From: Streptococcus suis
GTDB lineage: Bacteria > Bacillota > Bacilli > Lactobacillales > Streptococcaceae
Length of the DNA: 64,000 bases
NCBI RefSeq assembly: GCF_002964575.1
Contig: NZ_POQQ01000089.1
Location: 1 to 64,000, forward strand
Direction of reading: 5' to 3'
Below, piece by piece: positions 41,794 to 52,192 of this stretch. The notes beneath the pieces are model-generated. The model saw only the letters and a list, made by a program, of their open reading frames with translations, did no database searches and had not been told where the DNA came from. The translations under genes were made by a program, and so were the position numbers. Numbering within the stretch: position 1 is the stretch's first letter; every line of letters begins with the position of its first letter.

Positions 41794-43115
41794 CAGATCA
41801 ACGGATTGACATTTTGAAGAACATTCTACTCGATTTGCACAATGGTGCTAGTCCAGAGTCTGTTCAGGACCAGTTTAATCAGCATTTCACGGGAGTTTCT
41901 GCCCTCGAAATCTCCCTAATGGAGCATGAGCTCATGTCCAGCGACACAGGCATTACTTTTGAAGACGTCATGAGCCTTTGCAATATCCACGCTAACCTTT
42001 TCAAAGGAGCAATTACAGATGTGGAAGTGGCGGATATTGACCAGGAGGGTCATCCTGTCTATGTCTTTAAGCAGGAAAACCTTGCACTGCGGGCGGCTCT
42101 CTTACGCATCCGCCGGATTCTAGACCAATACGAGCAGACAGAAGATGCGGAACTGCAAGACCAGCTCCAGCAAGGATTGATACGCCAGTTTGGGCTCCTC
42201 GGTCAGTTTGAAAACCACTATACCCGTAAGGAAAAGGTCTTCTTTCCCATTATGGAACGCTACGGTCACGATGCACCGCCTAAGGTCATGTGGGGCGTGG
42301 ACGACGAGATTCGAGACCTCTTCAAGACGGCTCGCAAGGCACTTGAAGGAGGTGACCTAGCTGCGACACGGACTCACTTTGAAAGCTTCGCCAAGGAGTT
42401 CGAGGAGATGATTTTCAAGGAGGAAGCTATTCTCCTCATGATTTTGCTGGAGATTTTCACCCAGGACGACTGGCTCCAAGTGGCAGCGGACAGCGACGCC
42501 TACGGCTACGCCATTGTCAAGCCAACAGCCAAGTGGGTACCTCATCGGGAGACTTTTGGAGAAATAGCAGAGCAGGCAGCCGACAGTCTTGCTCCGCAGC
42601 CTGCTGGGTCAAACCAGCAGATTATCGATACGCCAGAAGGCCAGTTCACCATTACCTTCACACCGAAAAAGAAATCAGAATCTGTTCAGGACAGGACCAG
42701 TCCGCAGACCTTTGGCAATGGCTACTTGTCTGTCGAGCAGGCCAATCTTATTCTCAACCATTTACCGTTGGAACTCACCTTTGTTAACAAGGACGACATT
42801 TTCCAATACTACAATGACAGCCACCCTGTTGAAGACATGATTTTCAAACGGACTCCAAGCCAGATAGGACGTCATGTGGAGCTCTGCCATCCACCCAAAA
42901 TCTTAGACAAGGTCAAGAAGATTTTTGAACTGCTTCGCACGGGACAAAAAGACCAGGTGACCATGTGGTTCAAGTCCGAGAGCATGGGCAAGTTTGTCTA
43001 TGTGGTCTATAAGGCCGTGCGTGATGACCAGGGAGAGTTTCAAGGCGTCTTGGAATATGTCCAAGATATCCAACCATTTTTTGAAATTGACAGCGATTTT
43101 CATCGGGATATTTAA
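41790..43115 (+). CDS. DUF438-hemerythrin-PAS protein
   Basis: 441 residues. DUF438 domain (about 5-90, SLMEHELMSSDTGITFEDVMSLCNIHANLF), a hemerythrin HHE four-helix domain with likely di-iron ligands (FENHYTRKEKVFFPIMERYG, then FEEMIFKEEAILLMILLEIF), and a C-terminal PAS-like domain (PLELTFVNKDDIFQYYND...RTPSQIGRHVELCHPP). These proteins are thought to sense oxygen or NO through the di-iron centre. Coupled to the DUF1858 gene. Confidence 0.88.
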   Translation: MTDQRIDILKNILLDLHNGASPESVQDQFNQHFTGVSALEISLMEHELMSSDTGITFEDVMSLCNIHANLFKGAITDVEVADIDQEGHPVYVFKQENLALRAALLRIRRILDQYEQTEDAELQDQLQQGLIRQFGLLGQFENHYTRKEKVFFPIMERYGHDAPPKVMWGVDDEIRDLFKTARKALEGGDLAATRTHFESFAKEFEEMIFKEEAILLMILLEIFTQDDWLQVAADSDAYGYAIVKPTAKWVPHRETFGEIAEQAADSLAPQPAGSNQQIIDTPEGQFTITFTPKKKSESVQDRTSPQTFGNGYLSVEQANLILNHLPLELTFVNKDDIFQYYNDSHPVEDMIFKRTPSQIGRHVELCHPPKILDKVKKIFELLRTGQKDQVTMWFKSESMGKFVYVVYKAVRDDQGEFQGVLEYVQDIQPFFEIDSDFHRDI

Positions 43116-43148
43116 TCCAACCAGACCGCCCACAAGTGCGGTCCTTTG

Positions 43149-43157
43149 TGTTATAAT
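43149..43157 (+). promoter_or_regulatory. extended -10 giving a probable leaderless truB mRNA
   Basis: TGTTATAAT ends 6 bases before the truB ATG (43164). No ribosome site is possible in between. A weak hairpin GACCGC/GCGGTC (43124-43143) lies just upstream. Confidence 0.75.
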
Positions 43158-43163
43158 GAAAAC

Positions 43164-44057
43164 ATGATTTCAGGAATTATTAACGTCAAAAAAGAAGCGG
43201 GCATGACCTCGCACGATGTGGTTTTTAAGCTCCGCAAGATTTTGCAAGAGAAGAAGATTGGGCATGGGGGCACCTTGGACCCAGATGTGACAGGCGTTCT
43301 GCCCATTGCAGTCGGCAAGGCTACTCGCATGATTGAGTATATGCAGGAAGAGGGCAAGATTTACGAGGGAGAGATTACCCTGGGCTACTCGACCACGACC
43401 GAAGATGCGTCGGGGGACCTTGTTGAGCGGACACCGGTTTTGGACATAGCAGAGCAGGCAGTTGATGAGGCCATGGCTAGCTTTGTCGGTACTATTACCC
43501 AGATTCCGCCTATGTATTCTGCTGTCAAAGTAAATGGCCGCAAACTCTACGAATACGCACGGGCGGGCGAAGAAGTCGAACGTCCTCAACGCCAAATTGA
43601 CATTTACAGTTTTGAACGGACCAGCCCTATTGAGTTGACGGATGACTGTGCACGATTCACTTTCCGAGTTCGCTGTGGTAAAGGCACCTATGTCCGTACC
43701 CTGTCTGTTGACTTGGGCTCTAAGCTAGGCTACGCCAGCCATATGTCCAAGTTGGAGCGAACAGGCTCGGCAGGTATGCATTTGGCAGATGCCCTGACAA
43801 TCGAGGAAATTGCGGACAAGGTTGTCCAGGCTGATTATTCCTTCCTCCGTCCCATTGAGCAAGGAATTGGGGATTTGCCTATTGTTGACTTGACGATTGA
43901 ACAGGTCATTGATGCAAAATTTGGTAGATTTATCTCACTTGAAGCGGATGCAGCATTGGTTGCAGGCTTTCATAAGAAAAAACTGGTGGCTATCCTAGAA
44001 AAGCGTGACCAAGTCTATAAACCTCGGAAGGTTCTTCTGGAAGAGATTTTAGCCTAG
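43164..44057 (+). CDS. truB: tRNA pseudouridine(55) synthase
   Basis: Makes pseudouridine 55 in the T-loop of tRNAs. About 297 residues with the catalytic Asp in [17 protein letters not shown], the tRNA-binding [16 protein letters not shown], and [20 protein letters not shown]. An upstream in-frame ATG at 43146 lies inside the promoter, so the ATG at 43164 is the start. In many Firmicutes truB is followed by ribF, as here. Confidence 0.95.
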   Translation: MISGIINVKKEAGMTSHDVVFKLRKILQEKKIGHGGTLDPDVTGVLPIAVGKATRMIEYMQEEGKIYEGEITLGYSTTTEDASGDLVERTPVLDIAEQAVDEAMASFVGTITQIPPMYSAVKVNGRKLYEYARAGEEVERPQRQIDIYSFERTSPIELTDDCARFTFRVRCGKGTYVRTLSVDLGSKLGYASHMSKLERTGSAGMHLADALTIEEIADKVVQADYSFLRPIEQGIGDLPIVDLTIEQVIDAKFGRFISLEADAALVAGFHKKKLVAILEKRDQVYKPRKVLLEEILA

Positions 44058-44061
44058 TTGT

Positions 44062-44070
44062 GATAAAATA
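44062..44070 (+). promoter_or_regulatory. extended -10 giving a probable leaderless ribF mRNA
   Basis: TGATAAAAT ends 6 bases before the ribF ATG at 44077. No Shine-Dalgarno sequence is present. Confidence 0.6.
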
Positions 44071-44076
44071 AACACT

Positions 44077-45000
44077 ATGAATATTAGAACAATTAAAGAT
44101 TATCAAGAGTTTCATCAGGAAGAGCCAACTGTCTTAGTTCTAGGCTATTTTGATGGCATTCATTTGGGTCATAAGGCCCTTTTAGAACGTGCAAGACGAG
44201 TGGCTGATGAAAAAGGATTGTCTGTAACCGTCCTTACTTTTCCAGAAACCCCACGCCTGGCCTTTGCCCGCTTTTCTCCTGAGCTCTTGCTCCATTTGAC
44301 CAGTCAAGAGGAACGCTACCGCCTCCTAGAAACATACGGTGTAGACCAGCTGGTTTTGACCAACTTTACCAGTGAATTTGCCAGCAATACTCCTCAGCAG
44401 TTTATGGACCGCTATATTAAAGGCCTCAATGCGCAGGTTTTGGTGGCTGGTTTTGATTACCATTTCGGGAATTGCAGAGCGGATGTACAAGATTTGACCC
44501 GCTTATTTGATGGGCAGGTTGAAATAGTAGAAGAAATTTGCCTTGATGGAGAAAAGATTTCATCTACGCGTATTCGTCAGGCTATCCAATCTGGACAGGT
44601 TGATTTAGCCAATCGCCTACTGGGCTATACCTTTATGACTGAAGGGATTGTGGTTCATGGAGATGCCAGAGGCCGCACAATCGGTTATCCAACTGCCAAT
44701 TTAGCCCCCTTTGACCGAGTTCATTTGCCATCAGAGGGTGTCTATGTAGCAGATGTTGAAGTGGATGGCAGACGCTACCGTGCCATGACCAGCGTAGGGA
44801 AAAATGTTACTTTTGATGGAACGGAAATGCGGATAGAAGCGCATATTTTTGGTTTCGATCGCTTTATCTACGGTGAAAAAATCAGGGTTTTTTGGCTTGA
44901 AAAAATTCGAGATATGGTCAAATTTGATGGAATTGATAGCCTAATGGAGCAGATGAAACGAGATGAAGAATGTGCGCTAGAGTGGGGGAAAGATGATTAA
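44077..45000 (+). CDS. ribF: bifunctional riboflavin kinase / FAD synthetase
   Basis: Turns riboflavin into FMN and then FAD. 307 residues. The N-terminal adenylyltransferase has LGYFDGIHLGHKAL and SSTRIRQAI; the C-terminal kinase has GRTIGYPTANLAP and MTSVGKNVTFDG (the usual NIG..PT is GKNVTFDG here). It overlaps the channel gene by 8 bp. Confidence 0.95.
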   Translation: MNIRTIKDYQEFHQEEPTVLVLGYFDGIHLGHKALLERARRVADEKGLSVTVLTFPETPRLAFARFSPELLLHLTSQEERYRLLETYGVDQLVLTNFTSEFASNTPQQFMDRYIKGLNAQVLVAGFDYHFGNCRADVQDLTRLFDGQVEIVEEICLDGEKISSTRIRQAIQSGQVDLANRLLGYTFMTEGIVVHGDARGRTIGYPTANLAPFDRVHLPSEGVYVADVEVDGRRYRAMTSVGKNVTFDGTEMRIEAHIFGFDRFIYGEKIRVFWLEKIRDMVKFDGIDSLMEQMKRDEECALEWGKDD

Positions 45001-45730
45001 GAAAATAATTCAGGATCCCCGATATGAAAAAGGCATGACCTATCTAGCCATTGTCTATGTCTTTCTCATAGTGCTTGAGTTGATGGATGCGAGTATTGCC
45101 AACTCAGCAGGTTACAACATAATCGACTGGTTATTATGGTTTATCTTTGTCTGTGATTACTTTGTAAACCTTTACCATGCAGATGATAGCATGGAGTACA
45201 TCCAAAGTCATGTCTTGGAATTGATAGCCATCATTCCATTTGACTCTGTTTTCAGTTTTTTTCGTTTGGGGCGTTTGGCTCGACTATTTAGACTGGTTAA
45301 GGTGGCCCGCATTTTTGCTCTATCCAATCGTTTCTGGGATACGGTTAATAGGCTCTTGCATACAAATAGTCTGTCCAAGGTCTTGATGTTAAATATATCA
45401 GCCGTTTTGACAGCCAGTGTCCTGCTGTCAGCAATTGAGGGAAAATCCTTTTTTGATGCAGTCTGGTGGTCGATTGTGACCATGACAACAGTAGGCTATG
45501 GAGATATTGTTCCCCAAGACACTATTTCGAAAGTCATTGCCATTCTTTTGATGCTAGTCGGAATCTGTACTTTTGGTATGGTGACTTCGACCATTACCCG
45601 CTTTTTCTCTGAAACTGAAAAAGAAACCAAGTTGGATTTATTGATTGCCAAAATGGATGAACAAACGGAGCTAATCAAGCGACTAGAAGCTAAAATAGAA
45701 AGTTTAGAAAAATTAAGAGATTTAGACTAA
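44993..45730 (+). CDS. voltage-gated-type potassium channel
   Basis: 245 residues. Six-helix ion channel subunit: S1-S4 with an arginine-rich S4 (FRLGRLARLFRLVKVARIFAL), a pore loop with the K+ selectivity filter TTVGYGDIVP, and a C-terminal coiled coil (LIAKMDEQTELIKRLEAKIESLEKL). It is made from the ribF mRNA by overlap. Homotetramer in the membrane; physiological role in streptococci unclear. Confidence 0.92.
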   Translation: MIKKIIQDPRYEKGMTYLAIVYVFLIVLELMDASIANSAGYNIIDWLLWFIFVCDYFVNLYHADDSMEYIQSHVLELIAIIPFDSVFSFFRLGRLARLFRLVKVARIFALSNRFWDTVNRLLHTNSLSKVLMLNISAVLTASVLLSAIEGKSFFDAVWWSIVTMTTVGYGDIVPQDTISKVIAILLMLVGICTFGMVTSTITRFFSETEKETKLDLLIAKMDEQTELIKRLEAKIESLEKLRDLD

Positions 45731-45739
45731 AATTCCCTA

Positions 45740-45768
45740 TTGAAAACTATTTCAAAATACATTATAAT
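45740..45768 (+). promoter_or_regulatory. spx promoter
   Basis: TTGAAA (45740-45745), 17-bp spacer, TATAAT (45763-45768). Confidence 0.85.
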
Positions 45769-45804
45769 AGAATGGAAAGATAATGTAGAGAGGGGGATTA
45801 GTGT

Positions 45805-46206
45805 ATGATTACTTTGTTTTTATCGCCAAGTTGTACCAGTTGCCGTAAGGCGCGTGCTTGGTTGACCAGCCACGAAGTCCCTTTCGTTGAACATAATATT
45901 ATGACCAGTCCTCTGACAGCAGATGAGCTGAAGAAGATATTGGCCTTGACAGAGAATGGAACAGATGATTTGATTTCCACTCGCTCTAAGGTCTTTCAGA
46001 AGCTTAATGTTGATGTGGATGAATTATCCATTCAGCAGTTAATTGGCTTGATTGAAACCTATCCAAGTTTGCTCCGTCGTCCGATTATCTTGGACGAAAA
46101 GCGGATGCAGATTGGTTTTAATGAAGATGAGATACGTGCATTCCTGCCACGCAAATATCGTAAACAAGAACTAAAAAATGCTACATTGAGAGCAGAAATA
46201 GGATAA
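45805..46206 (+). CDS. spx: Spx/ArsC-family transcriptional regulator
   Basis: 133 residues. Thioredoxin-like fold with the CxxC redox switch CTSC at residues ~10-13, and the LLRRPII segment of the family. Spx binds the RNA polymerase alpha subunit C-terminal domain and redirects transcription in thiol and oxidative stress. Streptococci have two or more paralogues and I cannot tell which this is. AGAGAGGGGG precedes the ATG. Confidence 0.92.
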   Translation: MITLFLSPSCTSCRKARAWLTSHEVPFVEHNIMTSPLTADELKKILALTENGTDDLISTRSKVFQKLNVDVDELSIQQLIGLIETYPSLLRRPIILDEKRMQIGFNEDEIRAFLPRKYRKQELKNATLRAEIG

Positions 46207-46220
46207 GAAAGATAAGAGAT

Positions 46221-46499
46221 ATGAACAAAAATTATTCATATCCACTTGATTTTTCGTGGAGCACAGAGGAGATTTCCTCCGTGCTTTCTTTTTTAAATCA
46301 GGTGGAGGCAGCCTATGAAAAGGGTGCAGATGCAACGACCATTTTGACTAGCTACCAAGAGTTTAAAGAGGTTGTCAAAAGCAAGGGACAGGAGCGCCAG
46401 ATAGACAGAGAGTTCCAAGAGGTTTCGGGCTACTCTACCTATCAAGTTGTCAAGACAGCCAAGGAAAAAGGGAAAGGGGTTGTCCGCCTTGGAAACTAA
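46221..46499 (+). CDS. UPF0223 family protein
   Basis: 92 residues: [32 protein letters not shown] and [24 protein letters not shown] match UPF0223. Function unknown. It follows spx closely and overlaps the start of the next gene, a gene order shared by many streptococci. Confidence 0.88.
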   Translation: MNKNYSYPLDFSWSTEEISSVLSFLNQVEAAYEKGADATTILTSYQEFKEVVKSKGQERQIDREFQEVSGYSTYQVVKTAKEKGKGVVRLGN

Positions 46500-47247
46500 G
46501 TATCGCTTAGCCCAGTCGCTTGTTTTGGCAGCAGGGGATTTCTTACGCCAGCATATTGATGACCAGTTAGAGATTGAAGAAAAGGCTTGTGCTAGGGATT
46601 TGGTGACCCATCTGGACAAGGAAGTGCAAGACTTTTTGACAGCCAGTATTAAGAAAGAATACCCTACTGACTTGATTTTTGGTGAAGAAGGTGGGGATGT
46701 TAGCTCTCTTTCAAAGGGAAATGTTTGGGTCTTGGATCCCATTGATGGCACCAGTAACTTTATTGCCCAGAAAAATGATTTTGCCATTATGCTGGCCTAT
46801 TTTGAAAATGGCATTGGTCAATTTGGATTGATTTACGATGTCATGCAAGACAAACTATTTCATGGCGGTGGAAGATTTCCTGTTGCTTGTAATCAACAAG
46901 TGCTGTCTAAGCCAGCATCTTCCCCACTAAAGCAGAGTTTGATGGGGTTGAATGCTCAGCTTTATGCTGCTAACAAACACGGCTTAGCAGACTTGGCGAA
47001 TAAGACATTAGGAACACGGTCAGTTGGCAGTGCTGGCATTGGATTTACTCATGTCCTTGAAGGACGATTGTTTGCCTATGCTTCCTATCTCTATCCTTGG
47101 GACTATGCTGCTGTCAGTATTCTTGGACAGGGTTTAGGGCTTAGTTTGTTGAGCTTGGAGGCTGAAAGTCCATCGTTTGATAAAAGAGAACACGTCATCC
47201 TAGTTGCCAATCAGCACTTGGAAGAAGTAAAGAGGTATCTATTCTAA
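46489..47247 (+). CDS. inositol monophosphatase family protein
   Basis: 252 residues with the Mg-binding motifs [19 protein letters not shown] and [10 protein letters not shown]. Family enzymes hydrolyse inositol-1-phosphate, NADP or other phosphates; the true substrate is open. The frame is open upstream, but TTG at 46489 (overlapping the UPF0223 stop) with AAAGGGG upstream fits the family N-terminus [11 protein letters not shown]. Confidence 0.88.
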   Translation: METKYRLAQSLVLAAGDFLRQHIDDQLEIEEKACARDLVTHLDKEVQDFLTASIKKEYPTDLIFGEEGGDVSSLSKGNVWVLDPIDGTSNFIAQKNDFAIMLAYFENGIGQFGLIYDVMQDKLFHGGGRFPVACNQQVLSKPASSPLKQSLMGLNAQLYAANKHGLADLANKTLGTRSVGSAGIGFTHVLEGRLFAYASYLYPWDYAAVSILGQGLGLSLLSLEAESPSFDKREHVILVANQHLEEVKRYLF

Positions 47248-48548
47248 TGCAATTACCACAGGATTTTATTGATAAATATAGTCATTTGCTTGGTCAAGAA
47301 GCCCAAGCATTTTTTGAGAGTTTTGATGAGCCAGCTATTTCGGGTTTTCGGACCAATCCCTTGAAGGAAGGGCAAATTGCTTTTGACAACCCAATTCCAG
47401 ACATGCCCTGGTCCTATTATGGCAAGGTTTCTGGAAAATCTCCTGAACACGTGACAGGTCTGGTCTATTCGCAAGAACCAGCTGCGCAAGTGGTAGGACA
47501 GGTTGCAAGCCCAGAAAAAAGTATGAAGGTACTGGACCTAGCGGCAGCGCCAGGTGGAAAGTCAACCCACTTGCTTTCCTATTTGGACAACACTGGACTG
47601 CTAGTGAGTAATGAAATTTCAAGTAAACGGGCAAAAATTCTAGCAGAAAATATCGAACGATTTGGGGCAAGAAACGTGGTCGTGACCAATGAGTCTGCGG
47701 ACCGTCTAGCCAAGGTATTTCCTGCCTATTTTGACATGATTGTGCTGGATGCTCCCTGCTCAGGCGAGGGGATGTTCAGAAAGGACCCTGATGCTATCCA
47801 ATACTGGTCCAAGGACTATCCTGACCAGTGTGCCAGTTTGCAGCGAGAGATTTTAGAATCCGCCTTGACTATGTTGGCTCCAGATGGGCAGTTGATTTAT
47901 TCCACTTGTACCTGGTCTCCTGAAGAAAATGAAGAAATCGTCACCTGGTTGCTGGAGAATTATGAGCTAGAGTTGGTTGATATTCCAAAAATCAATGGTA
48001 TGGTAGAAGGGATTGGCTATCCTCAAACGGCTCGTATGTATCCTCATCATTTTTCAGGTGAAGGGCAGTTTGTTGCAAAATTCAGATTTTTAGGGGGAGC
48101 CAAGTCGAAAAAACTGAAGCCAGGAAAATCAAATTTGAACAGGGAGCAACAGACCCTCTGGAAAGAATTTGAGCAAAAACACTTGAAGGTTTCCTTAACA
48201 GGTTTGTTTCAGGTTTTTGGCGATAATCTCTATCTCCTACCAGATGGTTTGCCAGACTTGTCAAAAGTTAAGATTGCTCGCAATGGGCTTCATTTGGGAA
48301 CATTCAAAAAGAAACGATTTGAACCTAGTTTTGCCTTAGGCTTGGCACTTCACAGTACAGAAGTTAAGAACCGAGTTGACATCAGCTTGGATGATTTTCC
48401 AGCCTATGCTGCTGGACAAACCGTTGCAGTATCCAAAGACTTGCCAAATGGTTGGTATCAGGTAGCAGTTCAAGGAAATGGTTTAGGCTTTGCAAAAATT
48501 GTATCTGGAACCCTTAAAAATGCCTTTCCAAAAGGTCTCAGATTTTAA
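47247..48548 (+). CDS. rsmF: 16S rRNA (cytosine-C5) methyltransferase, RsmF/YebU type
   Basis: 433 residues. SAM-binding LDLAAAPGGKSTHLL, catalytic Cys motifs VLDAPCSGEGMFRKD and YSTCTWSPEENEE, and a C-terminal RNA-binding part. It methylates cytosine in 16S rRNA. Its start codon overlaps the previous stop (TAATG). The exact target base in Gram-positives is by analogy. Confidence 0.9.
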   Translation: MQLPQDFIDKYSHLLGQEAQAFFESFDEPAISGFRTNPLKEGQIAFDNPIPDMPWSYYGKVSGKSPEHVTGLVYSQEPAAQVVGQVASPEKSMKVLDLAAAPGGKSTHLLSYLDNTGLLVSNEISSKRAKILAENIERFGARNVVVTNESADRLAKVFPAYFDMIVLDAPCSGEGMFRKDPDAIQYWSKDYPDQCASLQREILESALTMLAPDGQLIYSTCTWSPEENEEIVTWLLENYELELVDIPKINGMVEGIGYPQTARMYPHHFSGEGQFVAKFRFLGGAKSKKLKPGKSNLNREQQTLWKEFEQKHLKVSLTGLFQVFGDNLYLLPDGLPDLSKVKIARNGLHLGTFKKKRFEPSFALGLALHSTEVKNRVDISLDDFPAYAAGQTVAVSKDLPNGWYQVAVQGNGLGFAKIVSGTLKNAFPKGLRF

Positions 48549-48569
48549 CTGAAAATAAGCAGATTTTTT

Positions 48570-48598
48570 TTGCAACTTGTCTTTTTATATGATATAGT
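48570..48598 (+). promoter_or_regulatory. pst operon promoter
   Basis: TTGCAA (48570-48575), 17-bp spacer, TGATATAGT (-10 at 48593-48598). The 5' leader has a direct repeat CTTGTAAA (48615-48622, 48626-48633; 11-bp period) and a hairpin TTCCTTG/CAAGGAA (48623-48643). Confidence 0.75.
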
Positions 48599-48686
48599 GG
48601 ATTAGTGGAAATATCTTGTAAATTCCTTGTAAAAAGCAAGGAAAACATAAGGAGATTCCACTGAAAAATGTAAAGGAAAAAACGAA

Positions 48687-49556
48687 ATGAAAAAAAAGCA
48701 GAAGCTTGGAATTGCAGCTTTGTTTCTTTTGAGTAGTGTAGCTCTTGCAGGTTGTTCCTCATGGATTGATCGCGGAGAGTCTATCACTGCAGTAGGTTCT
48801 ACAGCCCTTCAGCCGTTGGTTGAAGCGGCGGCAGACGAATTCGGTAGTGTCAATATCGGAAAATCTGTGAACGTACAGGGCGGTGGTTCTGGTACTGGTT
48901 TGTCACAGGTTCAGTCTGGAGCAGTTCAGATTGGTAACTCGGATGTGTTCGCAGAAGAAAAGGACGGTATCGATGCTAGCAAGTTGGTAGACCATCAGGT
49001 TGCCGTGGCTGGTCTAGCCGTTATTGTCAATGAAAAAGTGACGGTTGATGACATTACCACAGAAGATCTTCGTAAGATTTTCACCGGTGAAATTACCAAC
49101 TGGAAGGAGCTTGGTGGCAAGGATTTGGAGATTTCAATCATCAACCGTGCAGCAAGTTCTGGTTCTCGTGCAACCTTTGATACAGTCGTTATGGATGGAC
49201 ATGCAGCGGCTCAAAGTCAAGAGCAGGATTCAAACGGGATGGTTAAGTCCATTGTAGCTCAAACCCCTGGTGCTATTTCTTACTTGTCATTTGCCTATGT
49301 GGATGATTCTGTAAAAACCATCAAATTGAACGGCTTTGCGCCAACAACTGAAAACGTAGCAACCAATGCTTGGCCAATTTGGTCATATGAGCACATGTAC
49401 ACCAAGGGAGAGCCAACTGAATTGACAGGCGAATTCTTGGACTACATGATGTCTGATGAAGTTCAAAATGGCATCGTTGAAAGCATGGGCTATATCTCTA
49501 TCAATGATATGAAGGTTGAAAAGAGTGCTGATGGCACGGTGACAGAGAAGGAGTAA
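48687..49556 (+). CDS. pstS: phosphate ABC transporter substrate-binding lipoprotein
   Basis: 289 residues. Lipoprotein signal with lipobox LAGC, then the phosphate-binding fold with [28 protein letters not shown] and [10 protein letters not shown] (phosphate-contacting Ser/Thr/Arg). It captures inorganic phosphate outside the cell. First gene of a six-gene pst-phoU operon. Confidence 0.95.
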   Translation: MKKKQKLGIAALFLLSSVALAGCSSWIDRGESITAVGSTALQPLVEAAADEFGSVNIGKSVNVQGGGSGTGLSQVQSGAVQIGNSDVFAEEKDGIDASKLVDHQVAVAGLAVIVNEKVTVDDITTEDLRKIFTGEITNWKELGGKDLEISIINRAASSGSRATFDTVVMDGHAAAQSQEQDSNGMVKSIVAQTPGAISYLSFAYVDDSVKTIKLNGFAPTTENVATNAWPIWSYEHMYTKGEPTELTGEFLDYMMSDEVQNGIVESMGYISINDMKVEKSADGTVTEKE

Positions 49557-49558
49557 GC

Positions 49559-50476
49559 ATGAAAAACGAACAACTAGCTAAAGAATTATCTTCTCCGTCT
49601 AAGAACTCTCGCTTGGAGAAGTTTGGTAAGGTCATTACCTTCCTATGCCTATCGCTCATTGTCTTTATCGTTGCCATGATTTTGATTTTCGTGGCGCAAC
49701 GTGGTTTATCGACTTTCTTTGTGGATGGTGTGAGTATCACTGATTTCTTGTTTGGAAGCAAGTGGGAACCAAGCTCTAAAATCTTTGGAGCTCTTCCTAT
49801 GATTTCAGGTTCTTTCATCGTTACGATTTTGTCAGCCATCGTGGCTACACCAATTGCCATTGGTGCAGCAGTTTTCATGACAGAAATCTCGCCAAAACGT
49901 GGTGCTAAAATCCTGCAACCAGTTATTGAGCTTTTGGTTGGTATTCCATCAGTGGTATATGGTTTCATTGGTTTGCAAGTGGTTGTGCCTTTTGTACGCT
50001 CAATCTTCGGTGGTACTGGTTTTGGTATCTTGTCAGGGGTATTTGTCCTCTTTGTCATGATTTTACCGACAGTAACCTTTATGACGGTCGATAGTTTGCG
50101 TGCGGTGCCTCGTCACTACCGTGAAGCAAGTTTGGCAATGGGTGCAACTCGTTGGCAGACTATCTGGCGTGTTATCTTGAATGCCGCTAAACCAGGTATT
50201 TTCACGGCCGTAATCTTCGGAATGGCGCGTGCCTTCGGTGAAGCCTTGGCGATTCAGATGGTAGTTGGTAACTCAGCGGTTATCCCAACTTCTCTCACAA
50301 CGCCTGCAGCGACCTTGACTTCTGTATTGACCATGGGTATTGGTAATACGGTTATGGGAACAGTTCAAAACAATGTTCTCTGGTCATTGGCCCTTGTCTT
50401 GCTCTTGATGAGCCTTATCTTTAACATGATTATGAAATTTATTACGAGAGAGGGTAAGAAAAACTATGCACGCTAA
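49559..50476 (+). CDS. pstC: phosphate ABC transporter permease PstC
   Basis: 305 residues with six membrane helices and the EAA loop HYREASLAMGATRWQTIWRVIL. It starts 2 bp after pstS and overlaps pstA by 11 bp. Confidence 0.95.
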   Translation: MKNEQLAKELSSPSKNSRLEKFGKVITFLCLSLIVFIVAMILIFVAQRGLSTFFVDGVSITDFLFGSKWEPSSKIFGALPMISGSFIVTILSAIVATPIAIGAAVFMTEISPKRGAKILQPVIELLVGIPSVVYGFIGLQVVVPFVRSIFGGTGFGILSGVFVLFVMILPTVTFMTVDSLRAVPRHYREASLAMGATRWQTIWRVILNAAKPGIFTAVIFGMARAFGEALAIQMVVGNSAVIPTSLTTPAATLTSVLTMGIGNTVMGTVQNNVLWSLALVLLLMSLIFNMIMKFITREGKKNYAR

Positions 50477-51353
50477 AAAATTCGATAAATTGGCGACTGG
50501 TATTCTTTACTCCATCGCTACGGTGATTGTCGTTATTTTGACATCACTTATTCTCTATATCTTGCTCCGTGGTTTGCCACATGTTGACTGGCATTTCTTG
50601 ACCAGCAAATCATCTTCATATAAAGCTGGTGGTGGTATCGGAATTCAGCTCTACAACTCATTCTTCCTATTGGTTGTAACGCTCTTGATTTCTGTTCCCT
50701 TGTCAACAGGAGCAGGTATTTACTTGGCAGAATATGCAAAGAAAGGTCCTTTGACAAACTTCATCCGTACCTGTATTGAGATTTTGTCATCACTGCCATC
50801 CGTTGTCGTTGGTTTGTTTGGTTACTTGATTTTCGTTGTACAGTTTGAGTACGGATTCTCCATCTTGTCAGGAGCCTTGGCTCTTACGGTCTTTAACCTG
50901 CCACAGATGACCCGTAACGTTGAGGACAGCCTTCGTCACGTTCACCATACGCAACGTGAAGCTGGTTTGGCCCTTGGTCTATCACGCTGGGAAACTGTTC
51001 TTCATGTTGTTATTCCAGAAGCACTTCCAGGGATTGTCACAGGTATCGTCTTGGCATCTGGTCGTATCTTTGGTGAAGCGGCTGCCCTCATCTATACAGC
51101 AGGTCAATCAGCACCAGCACTTGACTGGTCAAACTGGAATCCATTGAGTGTTACAAGTCCGATCTCTATCTTCCGTCAATCAGAGACCCTTGCGGTTCAC
51201 ATTTGGAAGGTAAACAGTGAAGGTACAATTCCAGATGCAACCCAAGTTTCTGCTGGTTCAGCAGCAATCCTCTTGGTCTTCATCTTGATTTTCAACCTTT
51301 CTGCCCGTTATATCGGTAAGAAACTTCATGCGAAAATGACTTCAGCAGCCTAG
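50466..51353 (+). CDS. pstA: phosphate ABC transporter permease PstA
   Basis: 295 residues, six helices, EAA loop QREAGLALGLSRWETVLHVVIPEALPG, and the PstA-type GRIFGEAAALIYTAGQSAP. Translationally coupled to pstC. Confidence 0.95.
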   Translation: MHAKKFDKLATGILYSIATVIVVILTSLILYILLRGLPHVDWHFLTSKSSSYKAGGGIGIQLYNSFFLLVVTLLISVPLSTGAGIYLAEYAKKGPLTNFIRTCIEILSSLPSVVVGLFGYLIFVVQFEYGFSILSGALALTVFNLPQMTRNVEDSLRHVHHTQREAGLALGLSRWETVLHVVIPEALPGIVTGIVLASGRIFGEAAALIYTAGQSAPALDWSNWNPLSVTSPISIFRQSETLAVHIWKVNSEGTIPDATQVSAGSAAILLVFILIFNLSARYIGKKLHAKMTSAA

Positions 51354-51377
51354 AAGTCTGACTATTAAGGAGAAAAA

Positions 51378-52181
51378 ATGGCAGATTACAACTGGAATGA
51401 ACGCCATATCATCACTTTCCCAGAGGAAAAAATTGCCCTTTCAACAAAAGATGTTCATGTTTACTATGGTAAAAATGAAGCCATCAAGGGCATTGATATG
51501 CAGTTCGAGAAAAATAAAATTACAGCCTTGATTGGTCCATCAGGCTGTGGTAAATCAACCTATCTTCGCAGTCTCAATCGTATGAATGATACGATCGATA
51601 TTGCTAAGGTAACAGGCCAAATCCTCTACGAAGGAATTGACATCAACAGACCAGATATGAACGTTTACGAAATTCGTAAGCATATCGGAATGGTTTTCCA
51701 ACGTCCTAACCCATTTGCAAAATCGATTTATCGCAATATTACCTTTGCTCACGAGCGTGCGGGTGTAAAAGATAAGGAAGTCTTGGATGAGATTGTTGAA
51801 ACCTCACTGAGACAAGCAGCTCTTTGGGATCAGGTAAAAGACGATTTGCACAAGTCAGCCTTTACCTTGTCTGGTGGACAACAGCAACGTTTGTGTATCG
51901 CGCGTGCGATTTCTGTTAAACCACAAATCTTGCTTATGGATGAACCAGCATCAGCCTTGGACCCAATTGCAACCATGCAGTTGGAAGAAACCATGTTTGA
52001 GTTGAAGAAAGACTATACCATTATCATCGTTACGCACAACATGCAACAGGCAGCCCGTGCAAGTGATTACACAGCTTTCTTCTATCTTGGTGACTTGATT
52101 GAGTACGATAAAACAGCAAATATCTTCCAAAATGCCAAACTCAAGTCTACGAACGACTACGTTTCAGGACACTTTGGATAG
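51378..52181 (+). CDS. pstB: phosphate ABC transporter ATPase PstB, first copy
   Basis: 267 residues. Walker [20 protein letters not shown], signature [15 protein letters not shown], Walker [15 protein letters not shown] and switch THNM. RMND after Walker A is the PstB hallmark. Two pstB genes in tandem are usual in streptococci. Confidence 0.95.
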   Translation: MADYNWNERHIITFPEEKIALSTKDVHVYYGKNEAIKGIDMQFEKNKITALIGPSGCGKSTYLRSLNRMNDTIDIAKVTGQILYEGIDINRPDMNVYEIRKHIGMVFQRPNPFAKSIYRNITFAHERAGVKDKEVLDEIVETSLRQAALWDQVKDDLHKSAFTLSGGQQQRLCIARAISVKPQILLMDEPASALDPIATMQLEETMFELKKDYTIIIVTHNMQQAARASDYTAFFYLGDLIEYDKTANIFQNAKLKSTNDYVSGHFG

Positions 52182-52192
52182 AAAGGGAAACA

